DNA of 64,000 nt, from positions 1 to 64,000 of the forward strand of contig JAEEZS010000019.1 of NCBI GenBank assembly GCA_016291905.1. The letters are read 5' to 3'. The notes beneath the pieces are model-generated. The model did not search any database. It saw nothing but the letters and a program-made list of their open reading frames with translations, and was not told the DNA's origin. Both the position numbers and the translations under genes were made by a program. Of the stretch, positions 26,830 through 36,241 are shown piece after piece; the first letter of the stretch is position 1; each line of letters begins with the position of its first letter. The stretch comes from Bacteroidaceae bacterium. GTDB lineage: Bacteria > Bacteroidota > Bacteroidia > Bacteroidales > Bacteroidaceae.

Positions 26830-27741
26830 ATGGGAACTGAACTGATGGCCGCTGAACCTACTCAGCAATTTGACTTCACCGCTAATAAGGTGCAGTGCAT
26901 GAATCTTGACACGCTCAAACGAACGGTCAAAGAAAAAGACTACGACGGCAACCCCGTCAAAGGTATCTATCATTATGAGGTCATCGAGCGGGTCGGACAG
27001 ATCTGCGACCGCTACAACCTCAACTGGAACATCCACGAGATTTTCGCCAGCTCCACAGGACCGAAGGCCATGATGGGCGTTTCCGTCGCCCGCGAGCTGG
27101 AGGAACAGTACGGCGAAAGAGCCGTGGAGGCACACATCCTTCGACGCGTGTTCGCCACCATCGACATCCGCAACTGGGAAACGGACGAATTGACAACGGC
27201 ACTGGCCATCTCCTTCCATCAGGACGGCCTAACCTTCGCCATCGGGCCATGCGTCAAAATCTGTCACAATCAGTGCATCCTCGGTGATGTCCACCGTTGT
27301 TCAACCTATGGCAGCAAAGACAAGCTGACCATCGAACAGATGTTCGAACGTGTGGACGGCTGGCTCAGAAACTTCGAGACGGAGATGACGGAGGACCGCG
27401 AACGGATCCGCCGACTCAAAAGCCGTATCCTCTCGCCGACGGATATCTACCTTCTCATCGGAATGCTCGTGGCGGCACGTGTCACACACGACAGCACTTC
27501 CATTAACACGCTTCTGCGTGACGAGGAGAAGGTCAAGACATATCCGCTCAACCAGGCACAGATTTCGGCCTTCACCGAGAACCTGCTCTACGATGCCAAG
27601 CAGAAAAGCGACAGGGGCCAGTCCGTCACCGCATGGGACGTGTACAACATCGCCACGGAAATCTACAAGCCTGGAAAGACAGACTTTCCATCCATCATCC
27701 CGCAGAACGCGGCCATGGCAGAGTTGATACTTGACTTCTGA
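26830..27741 (+). CDS. DUF932-like phage/ICE protein of unknown function
   Basis: The 303-residue soluble protein is read against the surrounding tail genes. The central ATIDIRNWETDEL / ALAISFHQDGLTFAIGPCVKICHNQC block and the C-terminal AWDVYNIATEIYKP..IIPQN segment remind me of DUF932/DUF3871-type proteins found on plasmids, ICEs and phages of Bacteroidetes. The assignment is tentative. It has its own terminator and is followed by the MutS-like gene, so it forms a separate accessory unit probably expressed in the lysogen. Confidence 0.7.
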   Translation: MGTELMAAEPTQQFDFTANKVQCMNLDTLKRTVKEKDYDGNPVKGIYHYEVIERVGQICDRYNLNWNIHEIFASSTGPKAMMGVSVARELEEQYGERAVEAHILRRVFATIDIRNWETDELTTALAISFHQDGLTFAIGPCVKICHNQCILGDVHRCSTYGSKDKLTIEQMFERVDGWLRNFETEMTEDRERIRRLKSRILSPTDIYLLIGMLVAARVTHDSTSINTLLRDEEKVKTYPLNQAQISAFTENLLYDAKQKSDRGQSVTAWDVYNIATEIYKPGKTDFPSIIPQNAAMAELILDF

Positions 27742-27748
27742 TTAACAC

Positions 27749-27778
27749 GAAGGGGCTACGGCCCCTTCATTTTTTTTT
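27749..27778 (+). terminator. Rho-independent terminator
   Basis: GAAGGGGC (27749-27756), loop TACG, GCCCCTTC (27761-27768), then a run of T to 27778. It starts 7 nt after the stop of the 26830 gene. Confidence 0.92.
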
Positions 27779-27785
27779 CTTGTCC

Positions 27786-28109
27786 ATGGAAAAGATTGTG
27801 AAAAAGACGTTCGAAGACATGAAGTCCAGGTATCCGGACGCCTTTCTGCTGTTCCGGTGCGGGGATTTCTACGAGGCATACAACGAAGACGCCGCCTTCG
27901 GTGGCGACGTTCTTGACATCACTGTTGAACAGGATGCTGACGATGGCACGCCGACAATCTCCTTCCCGTTTCATGCGCTGGACATCAATCTTCCCAGATT
28001 GATTCGTGCGGGGAAGCGTGTGGCCATCTGCGACAGGCTGGAGAAACCGAAGGAACCGTTTAAGAAAGAGAGTAAAAAACCCGAACAGCTGTGCCTCTGC
28101 TTTGAGTGA
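27786..28109 (+). CDS. Orphan MutS domain I (mismatch-recognition domain) protein
   Basis: Almost the whole 107-residue protein corresponds to domain I of MutS: the segment YPDAFLLFRCGDFYEAYNEDA (split here as 16-25 and 26-36) includes GDFYE with the Phe-x-Glu pair that contacts mismatched bases in full-length MutS. The clamp, connector and ATPase domains are absent. The ATG at 27786 was chosen over a TTG 6 nt earlier. It could bind distorted DNA or interfere with host mismatch repair. The basic C-terminus (KEPFKKESKKP) fits nucleic-acid binding. Confidence 0.82.
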   Translation: MEKIVKKTFEDMKSRYPDAFLLFRCGDFYEAYNEDAAFGGDVLDITVEQDADDGTPTISFPFHALDINLPRLIRAGKRVAICDRLEKPKEPFKKESKKPEQLCLCFE

Positions 28110-28129
28110 TTGGCCAATAATTTGCCAAT

Positions 28130-28256
28130 AATTTGCCGTTAATACCCCGTGGCGGTGCGTGAGATGGTTACGGCGGCAGTGGCTGTGGACCCATTAATTT
28201 GCCGTTAATATGCCGTGGCGGTGCGGGTGACGGTGACGGCGGCAGTGGCTGTTGAC
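28130..28256. repeat. Tandem duplication at the 3' end of the distal tail gene
   Basis: Copies at 28130-28190 and 28196-28256 are 61 bp each with 7 differences and a 66-bp period. The right copy contains the last codons and stop of the distal tail gene. The left copy is a decayed version lying outside the gene. Short extra AATTTGCC copies extend the array to about 28113. Confidence 0.85.
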
Positions 28257-30409
28257 CGCGAGGCATTGCCCGACTCCCAGTAGAGAAAGCCTGTGCGCTT
28301 GTAATTATATCGGTACTCCACGCGCAGGCCGTAGGTATAAGATTGGGTGACGCTGTTAGCCACCTGCTGCGCCGTCGGATGAGAGGAGGACGAGGGGATA
28401 TCCTTGTCAACCTCCACCCAGCGTAGTTCAATGATCTCATAGCTGCTGTACTGCGACGCGAGCGACTCGTGTATGGCAGTAAGCAGGTCGCCCTTCACCG
28501 TCGCCTCATTGCTCTCAACGGCCCAGTAGCCGAGAGGACTGCTGATATCAGGCACGGCAACTGGAGTCACCGGATCAAGGAGTTTAATGCTTCGGAAAGT
28601 AGCCTCGCGGCTGACATGGCGCGAGAGGGGAAACGTTTGGCCAAGGCTGTCGAGAAGGAGCGGCTGCCCGAATAGCAGCTTCGGACGGGAGGCATCAACG
28701 ACTCCTCCGGCAAAAGCGCCGACAAACTCAGTCTTGACAGTACGATTGGCATAGCGGAGCAGGTGGTCAAAGGAAGACCAGTAACGAGCATAGGCGCCGC
28801 TTTCGCCCACATAGATTAGGCTGCTATGGTAGAGATTGCCCTGGGCGTCGCGGTAGTGACTGCCATCGGGGGCATAGCAGAGGGGACTACCGTAGTAGAG
28901 ACCGTAGGACTGTTCATCGCCTGGAGTGATGTAGTTGCCATGGGCGAAGCAGAACGCCAGATCAGTCTTCTGCGTCAGGGTGTCGTCTTCCTGAGTGGAG
29001 GCCTTCAGGACGGTATGGGCATTGCGGACACCGCTCAGGAAGAGGGGAAGAGCGAAAAGACAGAACGGTGGGAAACCGCCGACAGTGCCGGTACCGCGAT
29101 AGGTGTACATCGGCACAAGAACATCGGCACCTTCGACGGATTCCTCCGCTACCTTATCTGTCTTGCGGTTCCATGGCCACTGCATCGATGAGAAGAAGAT
29201 CTTCTCCATCCGTGTCGCGCCGTTCAGGTAGATGGTACCAGTGAAGAGATCCTGTTCATATTTGGGAACTCCTTTCACAAATCGCCCGCCGGCGTTGGTG
29301 TCGGTAAGATTTCCGTACTTGGCCAAGAACTCAGCGAAGGTCTCCTCCTTCGTGTCAGCATAGATGTAGCTGCTCTTGCTGGCGAGTACCAGCTGGCGCG
29401 GCTCATTGAAGGTGAGCTCAGGGCGCAAGGCGTGGTACTGCGTCAAATCGACATCCGGATCCGCAGCCAGCGTGTCACGCAGCAGCACACAACGAGCGGT
29501 CAAGCTGCTGCCGTCGAGGTAGAACACAGCGCCGAAGTGGGCCTTCAGCGATTCCAGAAACTCATTCACCGTGCAGTCGGGCAGCAGGTCGGCATAAGAG
29601 AGCGTGCCTGTGCAGATGGCATCGGCCGTGTTGTTCAGGATGACCAGGCGCTTCAGCTGCGGGTCTGTATCGAAGATGTTGTCCGCAAGGGTGTAGCCAT
29701 AACAGGCGAAGAGGGTGTGGAGAAAACGACCGACACGCAGAAAAGGTGTGATGCCGTAGCCTCGGGGCACATCGACGGTGTTGCCGTCCGAGGCCTTGCC
29801 TACGGTTACCGTGCGGGCTTCGCTATAGAGCGTTGTCCCGATTAGGTCACCCTCTTCGCGTACAGTGTCGTCGCGATAGACCTCATTGAGGATGGTGCAG
29901 ACGGGAATGTCGTCTGAGCCTGTATCCTCGGAAGGCTCATTGAACTCCACGGCCACTGGGAATACGTGATAGTCGAGCTCGACCTGCCGGCGATAGCAGG
30001 CATTCATGAGGGAGATGAGCGTTCCAAGAGGGTCGTTGCCCGTCGGCGTATAGACGGGCAGGCCGGGAACCTCGCGCAACTTGCGGTCGTTCCACTCGGC
30101 ATACATCAGGCTCTCGTCAGTCCCGAGTGAAATCTCAATGCCGTCGGCACTGCTGCCAAGGACGTTAATCTTACAACGGCGGTAGAAGATGCCATCGGCG
30201 AAGGCTCCGTCCCGCACGTCCGAACGCTCGGCCGCATCGATGCGCTCAGGATGGGCGAGCAGCTTCAGATTATGCGGCGTCGCAGGCAGTGTCAGCGGCA
30301 CTGTCTGACTGCCGCGCTCGTTGAATATCGGTGAGGTGATATTCCACTCCAGGGTGTAGTCGCGAGGGAGGTCAAGAACTTCCTCGCCGATATATATTTT
30401 CAAGGCCAT
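28205..30409 (-). CDS. Distal tail / tail-tip protein
   Basis: The 734-residue protein is read directly after the tape measure, the usual place of the distal tail or tail-associated protein. The N-terminus (MALKIYIGEEVLDLPRDYTLEWNITSPIF) begins a beta-sandwich-like region found in Bacteroidetes phages at this position. The middle (about 150-350) is hydrophobic and helical, and the C-terminus is threonine-rich. No peptidase motif is visible. The stop region is tandemly duplicated. Confidence 0.78.
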   Translation of the reverse strand: MALKIYIGEEVLDLPRDYTLEWNITSPIFNERGSQTVPLTLPATPHNLKLLAHPERIDAAERSDVRDGAFADGIFYRRCKINVLGSSADGIEISLGTDESLMYAEWNDRKLREVPGLPVYTPTGNDPLGTLISLMNACYRRQVELDYHVFPVAVEFNEPSEDTGSDDIPVCTILNEVYRDDTVREEGDLIGTTLYSEARTVTVGKASDGNTVDVPRGYGITPFLRVGRFLHTLFACYGYTLADNIFDTDPQLKRLVILNNTADAICTGTLSYADLLPDCTVNEFLESLKAHFGAVFYLDGSSLTARCVLLRDTLAADPDVDLTQYHALRPELTFNEPRQLVLASKSSYIYADTKEETFAEFLAKYGNLTDTNAGGRFVKGVPKYEQDLFTGTIYLNGATRMEKIFFSSMQWPWNRKTDKVAEESVEGADVLVPMYTYRGTGTVGGFPPFCLFALPLFLSGVRNAHTVLKASTQEDDTLTQKTDLAFCFAHGNYITPGDEQSYGLYYGSPLCYAPDGSHYRDAQGNLYHSSLIYVGESGAYARYWSSFDHLLRYANRTVKTEFVGAFAGGVVDASRPKLLFGQPLLLDSLGQTFPLSRHVSREATFRSIKLLDPVTPVAVPDISSPLGYWAVESNEATVKGDLLTAIHESLASQYSSYEIIELRWVEVDKDIPSSSSHPTAQQVANSVTQSYTYGLRVEYRYNYKRTGFLYWESGNASRSTATAAVTVTRTATAY

Positions 30410-30436
30410 AGTTTTAAAATTTGATGCTAAACTGGA

Positions 30437-33400
30437 TTAACGGTCGGACTTGTTCAAGATATAGCTCCTTTTATCCTTACGCGTAAACGGTGCTTCGCTT
30501 CGCTGAAGGAGTGTGCTTGCCTCGTCGATATCTGACAGGACGACATAAGACCTCAACCGGGTAGGCCATGCGCCGAGAAGGAGCTTGATTTCGTCAAGCC
30601 GCTCCAGCAGCTCGGCTTCGTCCACGGAGGTTGACACGTGCGATGCTTTCGGAGGGAGCGCCGTGTAGTTGCCCTCGGCACGCTGGGGGACCACACCCTT
30701 GCGGGCGTCATTAATCGCTTCCACGACCAGACCATAATTCACGTGAGCCTGAAGCCTGCGGAGGTCGGCAGCATTGACAATCAGCTCCGCCCCGCTTTCA
30801 GCGATTAGGGCAGGCTGACTGACAATGCCCGTTACTGGACTGCCTACGAACGGCACACGTGAATAAGTCTTGCCGTCGGAGGCTCCTATGACGTCATAGC
30901 GGCCGACAGCATACTGCACGACGCGCTCCATCGCAGGTGTCGGAGAAGACGCTGAGTTGCCGGAGGGTGCCGACGACAGACCCATGCCCTTCACCTTGTT
31001 GTACTCTGACAGGGCCGAGGCGTACTGTGCCGCACCCGTGGCGGCGAGCATGGCCGCCGCCGCGGCTCCTGCCACAGGACCGAGCTGCGCGAAGCCAGTC
31101 ATAATGGCCACCGCCGTATCGGCCGTAATCTGAGAGAGCTTAACGACCAGGTTGGACAGGGCGTATTTCTTCTGTATCTCCAGTTTGGCATTGGCCTGCT
31201 CGGTCTCCAGCGCCTCTGTATCATCGCCGTTATTCTCGGCGGCCTTGATCAGCACTTCGTACTTCGCTTCGACGGCATCGATCTCCGCCTGCTGCAGGGA
31301 CTGTATCATCGTGTCGGCATAGCCCTTCAGCTGGTCGTAGTAGGCCCTGACCTCCGAGAGGCGCAGCTCGCGCAGCGCGCGCTGGTGCTCGGCCTCGGTC
31401 ATATACTCATACTTTAAATAGAGGTCGAGCTCCTTCCTCTTCAACTCATATTCGGAGACGATGCTGTCCTGGACCAACATGCCGTGCCACTTCTCTTCAG
31501 CGGTCAGCCCGCGACGTTCCTCATTGAACGCACGGCGACGTTCCGAGCGGTCGATGGAAGCCCGCTCGTCCGTGTACCACTTATCCAGCGCCAGACGGCC
31601 CTGCGTGTAGAGCATGTGTACCTGAAGGTCGGCCGCCCGATGTTCCTCTTCGTCTGTATAGAGCCTGGCATTGGCGGCCTTGGCCGTCTCATAGTACTCC
31701 TTCAGCGTCTTGGTGCGCTGGTCGTACTCCTTCGAGACCGTTCCGTAGGGGTCTCCCTTCTTGCTGGATATGCTGGCGCTCTCCTCCAGCTTGGCCAGGC
31801 TCTCATGCAGTGCCTCCTCGATGCGGATGCGCGCCTTGGCCGACTCGTTGTCAGCCTTCTCGCGCTCGCGGTGGATGGTACGCAGCTTTGCCGTACGCTT
31901 CGACTCCTTGTCTTCCTGCACTCGGCCCATCTCAGCATGATAGTCGTCATAGAGACGGGAAAGTACGGTGTAGTGCTGGCGGTCAAGCTCCGCCATCCGG
32001 ACGTTATACTGCTCCTTGGTGATGACCTTCTTTGCCAACTGACGGTCGAAGTTACGTTTGTCGTCCTCATATTTCTCGTTGAGCAGCGTAATCAGACCGT
32101 TCTCACCCTCGTACTTCTCAACGAGGTCGTCAAGAGAGAGGCCAAGACCAGACCCCGAACCACCTTGAGGGGTGGTTTTAGAAGTCTGGAGCGGTTTGGC
32201 CATAACATCAATGAGACTCTGTCGCAGTTCCTCAATATGTTGTTCCAATTTACCATACTGTTCGTCCAGCGCCTCCTTTGCTTCGTCGAACTGTCCTCCA
32301 GTAAGGTAATCATACGTGGGCTTGAACGTCTGGGTGACTGGCTTCCAAATAGGATTGGTCAGAACCTGCCAGACACCCTGAGCTGCTGCTGACATTTTCT
32401 CCCAGGAGGTGAGAACGGTCTTTCCGGCCATTGCCGTCTTCTGCTGGTCGATGGTCTGCTGCTGTTCACGCAGCTGACGCTGACGCTCCAGCGACTCCTC
32501 TATTTCTGCCTGGATCTGAAGAACCTGAATATACCGATTGACAGCGGCCGCGGCTTCATCGGTCTTCAGACGCTGGCCATCAATGCAACCGAGGTATTCG
32601 GGATTCATGTCACGTAGCCTGCGCAAGGCTGTCAGCCGCTCATCTTCACTTTTGTTAGTATCCTTGGCAATTTCGAGATAGGTCTTCAGCTCCTTTATCT
32701 GTTCCTGAGTGGACTGGACGGCCTTGGTGCGAAGGCCAGCAAGAACATTCGTCTTTTTGATGCTCTCAGCAAGATGGAGATTCATATCCTTCAAGCGGGC
32801 AATGAATACGGCAACAACAGTGGCCACAGCTACCCAAGGGTTGGCAACGAGCACGGCCCACAGCCTCTTGAAGGACACAAGCAGCTTGTCATTCCAGAGG
32901 GCAACGATTCGCTGCTGGATAGCATGGGCCTTCAGCGCCAAGGTACAGGCCGCAATAGTGCCGGTGACGATCACCAACGCACGGCCATTCTTGCCAAGCC
33001 AGTCAACGGTGACATTCAACATCCTGACCAGAGCTCCTCCGACAGTATAGATGTGGGAGAGAATGGGTTTCAGTTTTTCGCCGAGTTCCACCCGCAGCTC
33101 CTGCAGACGCTTGCGCGCTTTCTCCAACTTGGCCTGCGTGGTCTCGTTCATGATGTTGAACTCGTTCAGATACTCGGTTCCCTCCTCGTAAGCCTCGCCC
33201 GCCAGCTGCTGTGCTTCGCGCAGCTGATCCGTATGGCCGGCAAGCGTACTGATAACCTGAATGGCACGCTTGCCCTGCATCTGCATATCAGCGAAGAGCG
33301 GCGCGAGCTCGTCAAAACCGCCCTTGGTATGCAGCGCTTCCAAGAACTGGACGACAGCCTCGTTCGCATCGGTATTCAGAAGGTCGGTGAACGCCTTGAC

Positions 33401-34660
33401 CTCAAAACCTGCAATCCGGGCAAAGCGGGCAGGGTCGCGGAACATATTCACGAGAAGCGTCTGCATGGCCGTGGCCGACATCTCCACCTTCTGCATATTC
33501 TGATCAAGAGCCGATGCCATACCGAGAATGTCCGACTGCGCAATCTTCATGGAAGCTGACACACCACCCATTCGGGAAGCGAACTCCACCAGATAGGGCT
33601 CGGCGGCTGTACTATTCTTAGCCAGCATTGTAATCGCGCTGGCTGTGCTGAGCATGGCCTTGTCAAGGCCGAGTCGCTTATCCTCACCGAAAAGGTTGGC
33701 GAGCTTACCGATATTCGTAACGGCCTCTGCACCGAGGTCTTCGCCCAGTGAGAGGTTAATCTTATCCGCCGCGTCAACAAAGCGGCGCAGATCTTCGACG
33801 CCCTTGATACCAAGACGACCTGCAGACGCAGCCAACTCGGTGAGCGCCATCTGGGAGGTGCGGGTGTCGATAGACGCTAATTCGTGGCGAAGGCGCACAA
33901 CTTCATCCGCCGTCAGACCTGAATACTTGCGCACCTTTGCCTCGGCATCCTCCAGCTCGGCGAACGCTTGGATTGCCCTTCGCCCAGTGGTGATCAAAGC
34001 GGTGACACTCGTCGCGGAAGCCGTCAGCATCAGAAAGTACTTGTTCAACGCTCGCGAGACTCGCGAGAAGAGCCCCGGGCGAGTGGATAGTTCGGCGTTC
34101 CACTGCCCGTCAGCAGCCTTCATGCGTATGGTAGTCTGACGCAGCAGCTCCAGCGTGCGGTTGTACTGTTCGGTACCGGGGACGAGCTCACGCAGTTCCT
34201 TCTTCAAGGCTGCTTGCGCTGCCCTCAACTGGTTATAGCTGGCACCTGAGAGATTATTCAAGGTCTTACGCAGCTGCTCATTCTTCTCTCGCTGCGCCTC
34301 TACTTTCTTCTCATAGCTGGCCAACGATGTCTCGGCACGTTTGGTCTCGCGAGAACAGTCGGCCAGTGTCTTGTTCATCTTCTTCAGATCACCCTCGTAG
34401 GCCGTTATCTGAACACGCAATTCAGCGGCCTGTTGGCTGTCACCCTTGCCAGCGGCTTCCAAGGAAGCGAGCTGATTCTTCATCGCCCCTAATGCAACGG
34501 TAAGATTAGTGACAGAGGTTTTCTGAGCATCACCGGCCGTCCGCAAGTCGTCAAGTTTGGAACGGTAACTCTCCAACGCGGCCTCCATGCTCTTCAGCGA
34601 CTGCGCGTACTGGCTGCTGTCCAGGTAGACCTTAATAGCTCTTGTCAGATCTTGTGCCAT
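30437..34660 (-). CDS. Tail tape measure protein
   Basis: At 1407 residues this is the longest gene of the prophage. The N-terminal 200 residues are coiled coil. The TP901-type core follows (RLGIKGVEDLRRFVDAADKIN, AEPYLVEFASRMGGVSASM, MQMQGKRAIQVISTLAG). A hydrophobic stretch near residue 540-590 and a second coiled-coil region (about 690-1150) come next, then a small-residue hydrophobic segment. At roughly 0.15 nm per residue the length would suggest a tail near 210 nm (an inference). It defines the phage as long-tailed. Confidence 0.93.
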   Translation of the reverse strand: MAQDLTRAIKVYLDSSQYAQSLKSMEAALESYRSKLDDLRTAGDAQKTSVTNLTVALGAMKNQLASLEAAGKGDSQQAAELRVQITAYEGDLKKMNKTLADCSRETKRAETSLASYEKKVEAQREKNEQLRKTLNNLSGASYNQLRAAQAALKKELRELVPGTEQYNRTLELLRQTTIRMKAADGQWNAELSTRPGLFSRVSRALNKYFLMLTASATSVTALITTGRRAIQAFAELEDAEAKVRKYSGLTADEVVRLRHELASIDTRTSQMALTELAASAGRLGIKGVEDLRRFVDAADKINLSLGEDLGAEAVTNIGKLANLFGEDKRLGLDKAMLSTASAITMLAKNSTAAEPYLVEFASRMGGVSASMKIAQSDILGMASALDQNMQKVEMSATAMQTLLVNMFRDPARFARIAGFEVKAFTDLLNTDANEAVVQFLEALHTKGGFDELAPLFADMQMQGKRAIQVISTLAGHTDQLREAQQLAGEAYEEGTEYLNEFNIMNETTQAKLEKARKRLQELRVELGEKLKPILSHIYTVGGALVRMLNVTVDWLGKNGRALVIVTGTIAACTLALKAHAIQQRIVALWNDKLLVSFKRLWAVLVANPWVAVATVVAVFIARLKDMNLHLAESIKKTNVLAGLRTKAVQSTQEQIKELKTYLEIAKDTNKSEDERLTALRRLRDMNPEYLGCIDGQRLKTDEAAAAVNRYIQVLQIQAEIEESLERQRQLREQQQTIDQQKTAMAGKTVLTSWEKMSAAAQGVWQVLTNPIWKPVTQTFKPTYDYLTGGQFDEAKEALDEQYGKLEQHIEELRQSLIDVMAKPLQTSKTTPQGGSGSGLGLSLDDLVEKYEGENGLITLLNEKYEDDKRNFDRQLAKKVITKEQYNVRMAELDRQHYTVLSRLYDDYHAEMGRVQEDKESKRTAKLRTIHREREKADNESAKARIRIEEALHESLAKLEESASISSKKGDPYGTVSKEYDQRTKTLKEYYETAKAANARLYTDEEEHRAADLQVHMLYTQGRLALDKWYTDERASIDRSERRRAFNEERRGLTAEEKWHGMLVQDSIVSEYELKRKELDLYLKYEYMTEAEHQRALRELRLSEVRAYYDQLKGYADTMIQSLQQAEIDAVEAKYEVLIKAAENNGDDTEALETEQANAKLEIQKKYALSNLVVKLSQITADTAVAIMTGFAQLGPVAGAAAAAMLAATGAAQYASALSEYNKVKGMGLSSAPSGNSASSPTPAMERVVQYAVGRYDVIGASDGKTYSRVPFVGSPVTGIVSQPALIAESGAELIVNAADLRRLQAHVNYGLVVEAINDARKGVVPQRAEGNYTALPPKASHVSTSVDEAELLERLDEIKLLLGAWPTRLRSYVVLSDIDEASTLLQRSEAPFTRKDKRSYILNKSDR

Positions 34661-34692
34661 TGTTTAATAAATTAAAGGTAAGGTTTAAAAAA

Positions 34693-35355
34693 TTAAAGAT
34701 ACAGGAACTCCGAATGTACGACCATTTCGGCACAGTAGCGTGCCGCGATGTCAAGCAGTTGCGGGGCGAACTGGTCCATGACGGGATTGAACCAGTCCTG
34801 TTTCTTGCGCTTGCCGAACCCCGCTTTGCCCAAGCTGGCAGGGTTAGTCTCCTTGCGCACGCCAAGACGGTCGAGCCAGTGGGAACCGACCTTGCCGCCC
34901 TCGCCTCGTCCTGCTCCATGATGGAGGTAGATGCCGTGGCGGACAAAGCGGAAACCGATGGCCACAGGCTCCTTGTGAAAGCGCTTGTCATAGCGCACCT
35001 TGTAACTGATGCTGTAGGTGAGACGGCGCGAAGCGTCGTTCTCCTTCGAGACGCCTGTCTTCTGAGCCGAGCTGATACGAAGCGCCTGAACGACGGCATC
35101 GCCCCACGCCTTCAGCGCATCGTCGAACTCCTTCAATGCTTCCCTGTCCTCGATGCGTACAATCTGCATGGCATCGGCGGGACTCTCGAAGAGAACGTGC
35201 GGCTGGCCCGACCGCCCGCGCACTTCATAGGGCACGAAGATGTCGGCACGCGTGGCCAACGCCTTCATGCTCTTGAAACGCGAGGCAGGGAGCGCACGCT
35301 GCGCCTCCAGCCAGTCGTTCAGGGTGAACTCATCCAGCGGTTTGTTCAGCGGCAT
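34693..35355 (-). CDS. Tail assembly/minor tail protein of unknown family
   Basis: The 220-residue basic protein starts at 35355 (MPLNKPLDEFTL), overlapping the upstream gene by 26 nt. A C-terminal block rich in Gly, Lys and Arg (LHHGAGRGEGGKVGSHWLDRLG...GKAGFGKRKKQDWFNP) precedes a hydrophobic helix. Position just before the tape measure suggests a tail chaperone, completion or neck role. Confidence 0.65.
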   Translation of the reverse strand: MPLNKPLDEFTLNDWLEAQRALPASRFKSMKALATRADIFVPYEVRGRSGQPHVLFESPADAMQIVRIEDREALKEFDDALKAWGDAVVQALRISSAQKTGVSKENDASRRLTYSISYKVRYDKRFHKEPVAIGFRFVRHGIYLHHGAGRGEGGKVGSHWLDRLGVRKETNPASLGKAGFGKRKKQDWFNPVMDQFAPQLLDIAARYCAEMVVHSEFLYL

Positions 35356-35839
35356 CGTCGTCCTCCTCCTCGATGAAAAGCGTCTCGTCAGGCGCGTAGT
35401 TGTCGTAGGCAACCATGGTGAACTCCAGCGCTACGCCGTAGAAGTTATCGGCCATCGGGCCGACGGGGAAGATACTGGTTGTCCGCGGCATCTTCGGGTA
35501 GCGGCGAAACAGCACGTTACGCACGGCAACCGCCAAGGTACGACAGGCCTTCATGGCCGCATGCACCGTGTCAGGATGGTCGTTGTCCGTGGCCTGCGCC
35601 AGAACGACGAAGAACTTCCACTCGTCCTCCACACCTTCAGCACCGAAGCCCTGCGTGTCCATCTCACCGCTGTCAACGGCGATGAGCACCGTGCCGCTGA
35701 TGCTGCTCAGCCTGTCCTCTACATCGGCGTACCATTCGCCGCCGCTCGCCTTGAAGAAACGCTGCCGCTTGTCCGTGTGAGCCACTGCCCGGAGCGTCCT
35801 GGCCATCTCCTCGCAAAACTCAAAGTGATTGTAGTCCAT
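35330..35839 (-). CDS. Tail completion or terminator-like protein (putative)
   Basis: The 169-residue protein is the first gene behind late promoter P2. Size, alternating alpha/beta pattern and acidic C-terminus (EEEDDDAAEQ) are compatible with tail terminator or completion proteins that precede the tape measure. No motif proves this. Confidence 0.6.
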   Translation of the reverse strand: MDYNHFEFCEEMARTLRAVAHTDKRQRFFKASGGEWYADVEDRLSSISGTVLIAVDSGEMDTQGFGAEGVEDEWKFFVVLAQATDNDHPDTVHAAMKACRTLAVAVRNVLFRRYPKMPRTTSIFPVGPMADNFYGVALEFTMVAYDNYAPDETLFIEEEDDDAAEQTAG

Positions 35840-35859
35840 TGTGTCACTCTTCTTTTAGG

Positions 35860-35896
35860 CAAAGGTAACCAGAACCCGACGGCGGCCAAAGGACAA
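35860..35896 (-). promoter_or_regulatory. Phage late promoter P2 (tail block)
   Basis: Read leftwards it is TTGTCCTTT (35888-35896), 20 nt, TACCTTTG (35860-35867), 21 nt before the ATG at 35839. Confidence 0.85.
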
Positions 35897-36085
35897 AAAA
35901 CCGACACGTGCGATGCGTCGGCAGGGTGCCGCACACGCTCCTTTCCCTGCCCTTGTCTTGCCAACATTGCACATGGCCCGACTTGGCAAGGGACTGCCCC
36001 GCACAGGTGTTCATCCATTTACGCCGCGAAGGTAGCGCAGCCTCTCAACGCCTGTCAAGGGTGAATGGAACACGCTTCGGAATAA

Positions 36086-36131
36086 TTTGTAAAACTTTTC
36101 CTGCGTAAAACTTTGTAAAATTTTTCCGGCG
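36086..36131 (+). repeat. 20-bp direct repeat upstream of the accessory cassette
   Basis: TTTGTAAAACTTTTCCTGCG (36086-36105) and TTTGTAAAATTTTTCCGGCG (36112-36131) match at 18 of 20 positions and are 26 bp apart. They lie in the 400-bp gap between P2 and the ArdC-like gene and could be operators. Nothing else convincing was seen in that gap. Confidence 0.6.
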
Positions 36132-36241
36132 TGCCCTTGACTGGCCATCGCTGCTGCGCTTATACCTGCAGCGTAAATGGGAATGAACCCTATGTTCAGC
36201 AGCCCCTTCACACCAAGTCAAACCATTAAACAATTACAATC

